NCBI GenBank assembly: GCA_039934875.1 | Contig: JBDTLH010000063.1 | Span: forward strand, 1 to 6,730 | DNA: 6,730 bases | Source: JBDTLH01 sp039934875 | Lineage (GTDB): Bacteria > Acidobacteriota > Terriglobia > Terriglobales > Acidobacteriaceae | Reading direction: 5' to 3' | Part shown: piece after piece, positions 1 to 6,056 of the stretch | Layout of the letters: each line of letters opens with the position of its first letter | Position numbering within the stretch: position 1 is the stretch's first letter | Notes under the pieces: model-generated | Told to the model about the DNA's origin: nothing | The model's input: the letters and a program-made list of their open reading frames with translations, nothing else | Database searches by the model: none | Translations under genes and position numbers: made by a program

Positions 1-2
1 CC

Positions 3-233
3 TTGCCGGCACGCGGCTACGCGGGCGCGACCGTCGAACTCTCCCATCAACTCGACGGCAACCTACTCATCTATCGCGGCCAGCAACTGCTGCTCACGCT
101 CGGGCGGCCGCTCGAAGAACTCCACCCGCCCAAACCCGCCACGCGCCAAGCCAAAACCCAACCCAAAACCCAGACCAAGATGCCCCGCATCTACAATCTC
201 GGCGGACGCCCTGCTCTGTCCGCCGCTACCTAA
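3..233 (+). CDS. Transposase C-terminal tail, 5' end outside the window
   Basis: This open frame enters from the left edge and ends at TAA 231-233, leaving about 76 residues. The stretch GATVELSHQLDGNLLIYRGQ resembles the short beta-rich C-terminal domain that follows the DDE integrase core in many IS481/ISNCY-type transposases, where a line of the form 'G..V.V...LDG.L.I.Y.G..L' recurs. It is followed by a low-complexity Pro/Lys/Thr/Gln linker (repeated KTQ) and a terminal RIYNLGGRPALSAAT, also typical of such tails. The catalytic DDE residues would lie upstream and cannot be seen. The TTG at position 3 is an internal codon, not a real start. Terminal repeats 13 bp after the stop support a transposase. 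Whether the full element is active is unknown. Confidence 0.6.
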   Translation: MPARGYAGATVELSHQLDGNLLIYRGQQLLLTLGRPLEELHPPKPATRQAKTQPKTQTKMPRIYNLGGRPALSAAT

Positions 234-245
234 AACCAAAGGGGT

Positions 246-287
246 GACATTATCTCGTTGCAGTTAATACGACATTTTCTCGTTGCA
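246..287 (+). repeat. Paired 17-bp subterminal repeats of the IS end
   Basis: GACATTATCTCGTTGCA (246-262) and GACATTTTCTCGTTGCA (271-287) match at 16 of 17 bases and start 25 bp apart, i.e. about two and a half helical turns. They sit directly after the transposase stop. Repeated copies of a GACATTTTC-type motif at the ends are typical transposase-binding sites in IS with integrase-like transposases. Function is inferred from position and repetition. Confidence 0.7.
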
Positions 288-607
288 TCTACAGTTGGAC
301 TTTCGGATTGGACCTGAATGGCACTGCCTGCTTTTCAGGGTTTACCGCGCTCCCGGGCGGGAGTATCGTCTTCTTAGGCCAAAGAATGCAACCCATCTTC
401 TCCCATTTCTCCAGCTTCCATCTTCCGGCAAGAACATGGTTGCGGGGCTTCTCCGGCACGCGACCTTACGTTGGCTTTCTGCCTTCGAACCAGCGCGCCG
501 GACTCTTTGGCGGAGACTAAGAGCAGGGCGACTGACACTGCCCTGGGGGCGCACAGTCACGGCGTCCCAACCTCCCATGACTGTTCTTACCGAAAGCGAT
601 AAATTCC
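288..607. other. About 320 bp without a convincing gene
   Basis: Open frames cross this stretch on both strands (for example 308-520 plus and 342-635 minus), but their translations show no recognisable domain, are rich in Arg/Pro/Ser as expected of chance frames in GC-rich DNA, and have no ribosome binding site. One modest hairpin is visible: CAGGGC 524-529 pairs with GCCCTG 540-545 around a 10-base loop. The 3' end must hold the promoter of the flavoprotein gene at 608. It may be old flanking sequence of the IS insertion. Confidence 0.5.
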
Positions 608-1264
608 ATGTCTCCGTCTCACGCCAGCACTCCACGAATTCAGGTCCGCCGCATCCCAGAGCGCGGGCACTACGATCGCGAAACCATCCACTCCATACTC
701 GATTCGAGCTTCTTATGCCATGTTGGGTTCGTGCATGACGGCCATCCGGTGGTGGTCCCCACAGCTTTCGGGCGCGATGGCGATACCCTGTATATCCACG
801 GGTCCGCGGCCTCTCGCATGCAGCGTGATGTCTCTCAGGGCGTCGAAGTATGCGTTACCGTGACGGTGCTCGATGGATTGGTGCTGGCACGCTCCGGCTT
901 CCACTCATCGATGAACTATCGCAGTGTGGTAGTGTTCGGCACCGCCACTCCAGTGACAGACGATGCGGAAAAGACGCGGGTGCTGGCGATCATCAGCGAA
1001 CAGATACTGCGCGGGCGCTGGAGCGACGTGCGCCCGCCGAATGCGCAGGAACTCAAAGCCACCAGCGTGCTCGCGATTCCGCTCGATGAGGCTTCGGCAA
1101 AAATTCGCGAGGGCGCCCCTAATGATGATGAAGGCGATTACGCGCTTGATGTATGGGCGGGCGTTGTCCCGGTCACTGTGCAATACGGCAACCCGGTCGC
1201 GGACGAGAGAATGCGCCCAGGAATTCCGGTCCCGGAATATGTGAAGAAACAGCACCAGAGATAG
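608..1264 (+). CDS. Pyridoxamine 5'-phosphate oxidase-related FMN-binding protein
   Basis: A 218-residue protein of the flavin-binding split-barrel superfamily (Pyridox_ox_2 type, related to NimA-like nitroreductases and pyridoxamine phosphate oxidase). Visible signatures are the barrel strands around residues 36-64 (LCHVGFVHDG, VVVPTAFGRDGDTLYIHGSA), the SAASRM segment at 66-71 usually near the FMN phosphate, CVTVTVLDGLVLARSGFHSSMNYRSVVVFG at about 82-111 read as two strands, and C-terminal ELKATSVLAIPLDEASAKIR and DYALDVWAGVVPV blocks that are highly conserved in this subfamily. It probably binds FMN as a cytoplasmic dimer; the substrate is unknown and true pyridoxamine oxidase activity is not implied. 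ATG 608 is the first ATG after an in-frame stop at 578-580; no clear Shine-Dalgarno is seen. The gene is monocistronic and converges on the carboxylase gene with a 25-bp gap. Confidence 0.9.
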   Translation: MSPSHASTPRIQVRRIPERGHYDRETIHSILDSSFLCHVGFVHDGHPVVVPTAFGRDGDTLYIHGSAASRMQRDVSQGVEVCVTVTVLDGLVLARSGFHSSMNYRSVVVFGTATPVTDDAEKTRVLAIISEQILRGRWSDVRPPNAQELKATSVLAIPLDEASAKIREGAPNDDEGDYALDVWAGVVPVTVQYGNPVADERMRPGIPVPEYVKKQHQR

Positions 1265-1289
1265 CCCCGGGGATTGCTTCGCGACTGAA

Positions 1290-2896
1290 TCAGAGGGGCA
1301 TGTTGCCGTGTTTGCGCGGAGGATTTTTATCCCGTTTGCCCTGGAGCATTTCCAGCCCATCAATCAAGCGGCGGCGAGTTTCGCGCGGTTTGATGACTGC
1401 ATCGATATATCCGCGCTCGGCGGCAACATAGGGATTGGCGAACATCTCGCGGAACTCTTCGACCTTCTTTGCGCGTTCCACGGCCAGTATCTGCTCCCGC
1501 TCCTGCTCCGTCTTACCCATTGCGGCGGCGCGGTCCAGCTCGCGCTTATACACGATGTTGACTGCCCCTTCGGGCCCCATGACCGCGATTTCAGCGGTCG
1601 GCCATGCCAGATTGATGTCGGTGCGAATGTGTTTGGACGCCATCACGCAATACGCTCCGCCGTATGCCTTGCGGGTGATGACCGTGATCTTAGGGACGGT
1701 CGCCTCGGCAAACGCATAGAGCAATTTCGCGCCATGGCGAATGATTCCTCCATACTCCTGCTGAGTGCCGGGAGGAAGCCGGGCACATCCTCGAAGGTAA
1801 TCAGGGGGATGTTGAAGGCATCGCAGAAGCGCACGAAGCGGGCGCCCTTTACCGATGCGTTGATATCTAGAACGCCCGCCAGAAACGCGGGCTGGTTGGC
1901 GACGATGCCGATCGAGCGTCCATTAAGCCGGGCGAAGCCGACTGCCAGATTACGCGCGTAGTGCTCATGCACCTCAAAAAAGTAGCCGTCGTCCACTACC
2001 CTTTGAATCACATCCTTGATGTCATACGGCTGGTTGGATTGCGCCGGAACGATGGTGTCGAGTTCGAGGCTGGCGCGGTCGCTGGCTCCCTCCGATGCGA
2101 GAGGATCGGCGCCGGCCTTGCGTGGCGCATCCTCTAGATTGTTGGAGGGAAGAAAGCTGAACAGCTCGCGCACCATGGAGAGGCAATCCGCATCGTCATG
2201 CGCCTTGAAGTGTGCCACGCCGGAAATCTCATTGTGGGTGGTAGCACCCCCCAATTCCTCCTTGCTGACTTCTTCATGGGTCACAGTTTTGATTACGTCA
2301 GGGCCGGTGACGAACATATAAGAGGTCTTGTCCACCATGAAGGTGAAGTCGGTAATGGCTGGAGAATAGACAGCGCCTCCGGCGCACGGCCCCATGATGG
2401 CGCTGATTTGAGGGATGACGCCGGACGCAAGGGTATTGCGCAGGAAGATGTCGGCATATCCCGCAAGAGACATGACGCCTTCTTGAATACGCGCGCCTCC
2501 GGAGTCGTTGAGGCCGATGATGGGCGCTCCGACCTTCATCGCCATGTCCATGATCTTCACGATTTTGGCGGCGTTCGCTTCGCTTAGCGAGCCGCCGAAG
2601 ACGGTGAAGTCCTGGGCAAAGACAAAGACCAGCCGGGATTCGATGCGGCCGTATCCGGTGACGAAGCCGTCCCCAGGGAGCTTGTGCTGCTCCATGCCAA
2701 AGTCGGTGCAGCGGTGGGTAATGAACTTGTCGGTCTCTTCAAAGCTGTCCTCGTCGAGCAGAAAGTCAATGCGCTCGCGGGCTGACATTTTGCCCTCGCG
2801 GTGCTGGCGCTCGCGACGAGCTTTGTTATGGTCTCCACCTTCTTCGGCAAGCGAATCGCGACGGGCGAGTTCTTCTAATTTGTGTGCGAGGTCCAT
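1290..2896 (-). pseudogene. pccB: Acyl-CoA (propionyl-CoA-type) carboxylase carboxyltransferase beta subunit, frameshifted
   Basis: The gene encodes the biotin-dependent carboxyltransferase that moves CO2 from carboxybiotin to an acyl-CoA, normally giving (S)-methylmalonyl-CoA from propionyl-CoA; it acts in the cytoplasm with a biotinylated alpha chain not present here. Reading from ATG 2896 (MDLAHKLEELARR), the N-terminal crotonase-like domain shows FGGSLSEANAAKI (100-112), SGGARIQEG (132-140) and GPCAGGAVYSPA (169-180, an oxyanion-hole loop). After VPGFLP (residue 376) the frame changes: the first frame runs on to a stop at 1643, while the family sequence resumes in the -1 frame as GTQQEYGGIIRHGAKLLYAF and ends at TGA 1290. 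Restoring one base near 1769 gives a 535-residue protein, the usual length. The C-domain oxyanion loop is RKAYGGAYCVM with Cys at about 417, where propionyl-specific enzymes often have Asp. TTG 2905 is an alternative start. All else is conserved, so this is either a very recent mutation or a sequence error. Confidence 0.88.
1765..1775 (-). other. Frameshift site in the carboxylase gene (one base missing)
   Basis: On the coding strand the sequence reads CTC CCG GCA CTC AGC AGG, translated LPALSR, whereas the family requires L-P-G-T-Q-Q. Insertion of one G or C in the short C/G run (CTC CCG GGC ACT CAG CAG) restores the family sequence immediately and without further change. The same result would follow if a ribosome slipped back one base from CCG to CCC at 1769-1771. 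Confidence 0.85.
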
Positions 2897-2904
2897 AGCA
2901 AGCA

Positions 2905-2910
2905 ATTATA
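2905..2910 (-). promoter_or_regulatory. -10-like TATAAT of the carboxylase gene
   Basis: The minus strand reads TATAATTGCTTGCTATG, a perfect TATAAT with 8 bases between it and the ATG at 2896. A transcript starting at the normal 6-8 bases past the -10 box would begin at or within a base or two of the ATG. No good -35 hexamer and no Shine-Dalgarno are seen. This placement favours ATG 2896 over TTG 2905 as the start. Confidence 0.5.
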
Positions 2911-2993
2911 TGGATTGCGGTGACCGGCCCACTGCTCAGAGGACGTGAGACAGTATGTCGCATAAGACGTAGTTCAATCGCCTCGCGTGGGGT

Positions 2994-2999
2994 TACAAT
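2994..2999 (+). promoter_or_regulatory. -10-like TACAAT of the membrane-protein gene
   Basis: TACAAT lies 12 bases before ATG 3012, with no Shine-Dalgarno in between. A start point about 7 bases downstream would give a leader of only some five bases. The -35 region (around 2971-2977, AGTTCAA) is a poor match to consensus. Confidence 0.4.
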
Positions 3000-3011
3000 C
3001 ATGTCGCTGCT

Positions 3012-3473
3012 ATGTCATTGCTAAACGCGCCTGCATACGATCCGCGCCGCGACCGCCGTCGCCGCATAGCCATAGTCATTCTGATTATCGTGGTCCTGGC
3101 GGGAGCGTTCTCCGCCTGGTACTTTCATGACTGGCCAGAGGAGCACGCGGTGGACAAGTTCCTGACCGCCGTTGAGCATAAGGATTTCGACCGCGCATTC
3201 GCCCTGTGGAACGCCGACCCTGATTGGAAACAGCACCCGGAGCGATACAAAAACTATAATTTCGGGCAGTTCCAGCTCGATTGGGGGCCCTCGGGCGATT
3301 ACGGGACCATCACTCACCACAAAGTAATCGGTGCCGCTCCCTCGGGGCAGAATACCGCAGTGATTGTAGCGGTCACCATCAATGACCGCGCCGATCCCGT
3401 CCCGCTGATTGTGAACCGCAAAACCAAAGCGATCGGTTTCTCGCCTGTGGGTGTGCGGGTCAACACCTTCTGA
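3012..3473 (+). CDS. Membrane-anchored protein of unknown function
   Basis: A 153-residue protein. The first 18 residues are hydrophilic and strongly basic (RRDRRRR at 12-18), followed by one hydrophobic segment at about 19-38 (IAIVILIIVVLAGAFSAWYF). Positive-inside topology places the remaining 115 residues outside the cytoplasmic membrane. The outer part has a helix with EEHAVDKFLTAVEHKDFDRAFALWN, then a Trp/Tyr-rich loop (DPDWKQHPERYKNYNFGQF) and several beta strands ending in AIGFSPVGV. This helix-plus-sheet order resembles small NTF2-like/DUF4878-type domains, but that is only a guess. I recall similar proteins mainly from Acidobacteriota. ATG 3012 is chosen because ATG 3001 is in another frame and stops after seven codons. 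It is divergent from the carboxylase gene and 90 bp ahead of ytxH. Confidence 0.8.
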   Translation: MSLLNAPAYDPRRDRRRRIAIVILIIVVLAGAFSAWYFHDWPEEHAVDKFLTAVEHKDFDRAFALWNADPDWKQHPERYKNYNFGQFQLDWGPSGDYGTITHHKVIGAAPSGQNTAVIVAVTINDRADPVPLIVNRKTKAIGFSPVGVRVNTF

Positions 3474-3549
3474 GTAGCTGGTATTCGTTCGCTGGCGGCA
3501 AACTCCTGCGCTGCGTCTGCATCTGACGTTTGTGGCGATAAATCAAAAC

Positions 3550-3555
3550 AGGAGG
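3550..3555 (+). promoter_or_regulatory. Strong Shine-Dalgarno AGGAGG of ytxH
   Basis: AGGAGG ends 8 bases before ATG 3564, close to ideal spacing. It fixes the start of the gene and is the only perfect ribosome binding site at any gene start in the window. Confidence 0.85.
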
Positions 3556-3563
3556 GTTTAACA

Positions 3564-3878
3564 ATGAAGGGATTTTTCTACGGATTAGGTCTAGGTGTGG
3601 CGCTCGGTGTTCTGTTCGCCCCTATGAGCGGTGAAGAAACGCGCAACAACCTTGCGGATCGCGCCAGCGATCTAGGGGACAACGCGCGTGATCTTGCCGA
3701 CCAGGCCAAACAGACCTACTCACAAAGCGTGGACAAAGCTAAGGACGCTTACAACCAAGGCGCGGAAAAGGTGCGCTCCGGGGTAAAGTCCATTCGCGGC
3801 CAGGCGAATGACACGATTTCAGAAGCCAAGGAGAGCGCCAGCAACGCTACTCACCAGGCGACGGGCACCAATTACTGA
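3564..3878 (+). CDS. YtxH domain-containing protein
   Basis: A 104-residue protein with the YtxH hallmark: a Gly-rich, glycine-zipper-like N-terminal hydrophobic helix (GFFYGLGLGVALGVLFAP, residues 3-20) followed at once by MSGEETR (21-27). The rest (about 28-100) is hydrophilic, rich in Ala, Lys, Asp, Gln and Ser, and predicted as a long amphipathic helix with degenerate repeats such as DLADQAKQTYSQSVDKAKDAYNQ, similar in style to LEA or apolipoprotein helices. The protein is probably anchored in the membrane by its N-terminus. YtxH-type proteins are linked to general stress in Bacillus, but the molecular role is unknown. The strong ribosome binding site suggests high expression. A 90-bp gap follows the upstream membrane-protein gene, so co-transcription is possible but an own promoter (GCGATAAAT at 3535-3543) is equally likely. 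A stem-loop lies 20 bp after the stop. Confidence 0.9.
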   Translation: MKGFFYGLGLGVALGVLFAPMSGEETRNNLADRASDLGDNARDLADQAKQTYSQSVDKAKDAYNQGAEKVRSGVKSIRGQANDTISEAKESASNATHQATGTNY

Positions 3879-3898
3879 TTGTGATTTCAGTTTCCGGC

Positions 3899-3927
3899 AC
3901 GGCGGATGGTCATAGGCCATCCGCCGT
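3899..3927. terminator. Stem-loop between convergent ytxH and dtd
   Basis: ACGGCGGATGG (3899-3909) pairs perfectly with CCATCCGCCGT (3917-3927), an 11-bp GC-rich stem with a 7-base loop. It lies between the stops of two converging genes and so can act in both directions. The trailing T-run is weak (TTGCTTGTTG on plus), so it is not a textbook intrinsic terminator, but position and stem strength make termination or 3'-end protection the best reading. Confidence 0.7.
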
Positions 3928-3942
3928 TGCTTGTTGCACAGC

Positions 3943-4392
3943 CTAGAAAGCTTTGCCGGAATCAAGCAGGAGGGTTACAGGACCGTCATTCTCAAGTTCC
4001 ACCTGCATGTGCTCGCCGAACTTACCGGTACTAACCCTCAAACCAGAGCTACGCAATCCGGCTACCACTTGCGAATACCAATGCTCGGCATCTGTCCCGG
4101 CTGCGGCTAGATCAAAGCCCGGGCGTCTTCCTTTGCGGGCATCTCCGTAGAGAGTGAATTGCGAGACTACCAGGATGGCCCCGCCGGTTTCTTGTACACT
4201 CAGGTTCATCTTGCCTTCCGCATCGTTGAAAATGCGCAGCCCGAGAATCTTTTGCACCACATAGTCACAATCGGATTGGGAATCGTGCTTCGATACCCCG
4301 AGCAGCACCAGCAGTCCAAGGCCGACGGCGCTTACGCATTGGCTGTCGACGGTGACGGAGGCACGAGTGACGCGTTGAATGACGGCGCGCAT
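3943..4392 (-). CDS. dtd: D-aminoacyl-tRNA deacylase
   Basis: A 149-residue protein, standard length for the DTD family. It hydrolyses D-amino acids (and mischarged glycine) from tRNA, keeping them out of protein synthesis; it is a cytoplasmic homodimer. The start MRAVIQRVTRASVTVD is the family N-terminus. The two signature motifs that build the active site at the dimer interface are present: SQFTLYGD at 77-84 (SQxTL) and NDGPVTLLLDS at 135-145 (NxGPxT with the cross-subunit Gly-Pro). Also visible are KILGLRIFNDAEGKMNLS (48-65) and FGEHMQVELENDGP leading into the second motif. No residue that I know to be essential is missing. ATG 4392 is preceded five bases away by AATAAT and has no Shine-Dalgarno. 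It is divergent from gatB and convergent with ytxH. Confidence 0.97.
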   Translation of the reverse strand: MRAVIQRVTRASVTVDSQCVSAVGLGLLVLLGVSKHDSQSDCDYVVQKILGLRIFNDAEGKMNLSVQETGGAILVVSQFTLYGDARKGRRPGFDLAAAGTDAEHWYSQVVAGLRSSGLRVSTGKFGEHMQVELENDGPVTLLLDSGKAF

Positions 4393-4397
4393 ATTCG

Positions 4398-4403
4398 ATT
4401 ATT
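4398..4403 (-). promoter_or_regulatory. Possible -10 box (AATAAT) of dtd
   Basis: The minus strand reads AATAATCGAATATG, with five bases between the hexamer and ATG 4392. The match to TATAAT is five of six. Transcription from here would give an essentially leaderless mRNA. Evidence is only sequence and spacing. Confidence 0.35.
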
Positions 4404-4420
4404 GCAGAGATCCGCCTGAT

Positions 4421-4446
4421 CACCGTTCATCATCGTTCATCACCGT
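4421..4446. repeat. 10-bp tandem repeat between dtd and gatB
   Basis: CACCGTTCAT (4421-4430), CATCGTTCAT (4431-4440) and a partial third unit CACCGT (4441-4446) follow without gaps; the first two differ at one base. The period of about one helical turn would place each unit on the same DNA face. It lies 28 bp upstream of the dtd start and 21 bp upstream of the gatB -10 box, so it could be a shared protein-binding site, or a simple slippage repeat. Confidence 0.6.
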
Positions 4447-4467
4447 CCCGCTCTTTCTATTGCCTAC

Positions 4468-4473
4468 TATAAT
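4468..4473 (+). promoter_or_regulatory. -10 box TATAAT of gatB
   Basis: A perfect TATAAT is followed by only six bases (TTGCCT) before ATG 4480. The expected start point is the A of the ATG, implying a leaderless mRNA. No Shine-Dalgarno or good -35 is present. It makes the alternative start TTG 4474 very unlikely. Confidence 0.6.
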
Positions 4474-4479
4474 TTGCCT

Positions 4480-5949
4480 ATGGCTACTACCGCGGTAATC
4501 AGCGACACAGTTCGCGCCGCTTACGAACCGGTTATTGGGCTCGAACTGCACGTGCAACTCCTCACGCGCAGTAAAGCGTTCTGCGGCTGCTCGACGGAAT
4601 TCGGAGCGCCTCCCAACAGCCACGTGTGTCCGGTATGTCTTGGCCTGCCCGGTGCTCTGCCTGTGCTCAATAAACGGGCGGCGGATTTCGCCATCATGGC
4701 TGCGCTCGCGATCAACTGCCGCATCAATGAAACCAGCATCTTCGCTCGCAAGAACTATTTTTATCCTGACCTGCCCAAGGGGTATCAGATTTCGCAATAC
4801 GATAAACCGCTCGCCGAGCACGGATTTATCGAACTCGCGAGCGGCAAACGGATCGGCATCACCCGTTTGCATATGGAGGAGGATGCGGGCAAATCACTGC
4901 ACGACGGGCTCACGGATTCCTCGCAGTGGACTTCCATCGATCTCAACCGCTCTGGCGTGCCGCTTATTGAGATCGTAAGCGAGCCCGATATCCGCACGCC
5001 CGATGAGGCGCACGAGTATCTCACCAAGCTCAAGGAGATACTGCTCTTCACGGCGGTGAGCGATTGCAATATGGAGGAGGGATCGTTGCGCTGCGACGCC
5101 AACATCAGCGTGCGCCCGCGCGGGGCGGAAAAGTTCGGCACCAAGGCGGAGGTCAAGAACGTTAACTCTTTCCGCTACATCCGCGAGGCGCTGGAATATG
5201 AGATCGAGCGTCAGATCGAGCTGGTCGAGGCCGGCGGCACAGTGATCCAGGAGACACGTCTCTACAACTCCGGCGAGGGAAAGACGTATTCCATGCGCTC
5301 CAAGGAGCAGGCGCACGATTACCGCTACTTTCCCGAGCCTGACCTGCGTCCCCTGATCGTCACCTCCGAGTGGCGCACCGAGGTCGAGAAGCAGTTGCCG
5401 GAGCTGCCGCAGGCGCGTCGCGCCCGCATGGTGCGCGATTACGGCATCACCGAGCAAGACGCGCAGGTGCTCACCTCCACCAGCCTCTTCGCGGACCAAT
5501 TCGAAGAGGCAGCCAAGGCGGCGAAGAACCCCAAGCGCGTCGCCAACTTGGTGCAGGGCGAGATTCTGGGCCGCATCAAAGCGCGCGGTATCGAGGTGGA
5601 ACGGTCTCCCATCACCATGAAGGGCGTGGCGTTTTCCGCCGATCTCTCAGAGGCGGGGACCATCTCCAGCAAGATGCTGAAGGACCTGTATGACTTGTGC
5701 TTCGAGCGCAATCAGGATTTCCCCCAAGTCTATGAGACGGAGAAGCCGCGGCAGATCTCTGACAGCGGAACGCTCGAAGCCGTCATCGCCCAGGTCATTA
5801 CGGCTAATCCTAAACAGTTGGAGCAATACAAAGGCGGCAAGAAAACCGTCTCCGCCTTCTTCGTCGGGCAGGTGATGAAAGCGACCAAGGGGCAAGCGAA
5901 TCCTGCCGTCTTGAATGAGTTGGTGACGAAAAAGTTGGACGAGGCGTAG
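4480..5949 (+). CDS. gatB: Aspartyl/glutamyl-tRNA amidotransferase subunit B
   Basis: A 489-residue GatB. In the GatCAB complex it binds and phosphorylates Glu-tRNA(Gln) or Asp-tRNA(Asn), and converts it to the amide form with ammonia supplied by GatA. The N-terminal cradle starts with YEPVIGLELHVQL (15-27). Cysteines at 35, 37, 50 and 53 (CGC...CPVC) form the four-Cys pattern seen in many GatB proteins, thought to bind zinc. Conserved blocks follow: RKNYFYPDLPKGYQISQYD (90-108), HMEEDAGKSLH (131-141, Mg/ATP region) and DLNRSGVPLIEIVSEPD (154-170, the GatB signature). The C-terminal helical and YqeY-like tRNA-binding tail (NPKQLEQYKGGKKTVSAFF...VGQVMKATKGQANP) is complete. ATG 4480 is preferred to TTG 4474 because of the promoter. 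gatA and gatC are not adjacent; they must lie elsewhere in the genome. Length and residues are normal, so the gene looks functional. Confidence 0.98.
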   Translation: MATTAVISDTVRAAYEPVIGLELHVQLLTRSKAFCGCSTEFGAPPNSHVCPVCLGLPGALPVLNKRAADFAIMAALAINCRINETSIFARKNYFYPDLPKGYQISQYDKPLAEHGFIELASGKRIGITRLHMEEDAGKSLHDGLTDSSQWTSIDLNRSGVPLIEIVSEPDIRTPDEAHEYLTKLKEILLFTAVSDCNMEEGSLRCDANISVRPRGAEKFGTKAEVKNVNSFRYIREALEYEIERQIELVEAGGTVIQETRLYNSGEGKTYSMRSKEQAHDYRYFPEPDLRPLIVTSEWRTEVEKQLPELPQARRARMVRDYGITEQDAQVLTSTSLFADQFEEAAKAAKNPKRVANLVQGEILGRIKARGIEVERSPITMKGVAFSADLSEAGTISSKMLKDLYDLCFERNQDFPQVYETEKPRQISDSGTLEAVIAQVITANPKQLEQYKGGKKTVSAFFVGQVMKATKGQANPAVLNELVTKKLDEA

Positions 5950-6056
5950 CCGGCGCTGGTGGCGGGACCACTATGGCTGATGTGCTTTGTGGATTTTGCG
6001 GCAGATTTCCCCATAGCCCTTCTCCATCGCGTGGCTTGTGGTGAATAATGGCTACA

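Larger units (their letters stand above)
1..287 (+). mobile_element. 3' end of an insertion sequence (integrase-type), left part outside the window
   Basis: The segment combines a transposase C-terminus (stop at 231-233) with two near-identical 17-bp repeats just downstream, the usual layout of the right end of an IS whose transposase binds subterminal repeats. The second repeat ends in TTGCA at 287, so on the complementary strand the element would begin TGCAACGAG; I infer the boundary lies at or within a few bases of 287. The left end and any target-site duplication are outside the window, so the boundary and the exact IS family (IS481/ISNCY-like is my guess) are not proven. Confidence 0.6.

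Noticed and set aside
342..635. Minus-strand open frame of 97 codons before the flavoprotein gene (with plus-strand frames at 308-520 and 283-738)
   Set aside because: No recognisable domain, no ribosome binding site, composition like chance frames in GC-rich DNA, and 342-635 overlaps the real start at 608.
1264..1299. GCCCC/GGGGC inverted repeat between the convergent flavoprotein and carboxylase genes
   Set aside because: Only five pairs with a 26-base loop and no T-run; too weak to call a terminator, though the gap is so short that some overlap of 3' ends is likely.
1308..1961. Plus-strand open frame of 217 codons
   Set aside because: It is antisense to the carboxylase gene, whose protein sequence is clearly conserved; the frame has no family resemblance.
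4894..5499. Minus-strand open frame of 201 codons inside gatB
   Set aside because: Shadow of gatB codon bias; no motif and no start signals.
5972..6016. CTATGG/CCATAG inverted repeat after gatB
   Set aside because: Six pairs separated by more than 30 bases; no T-run and no conserved structure visible.
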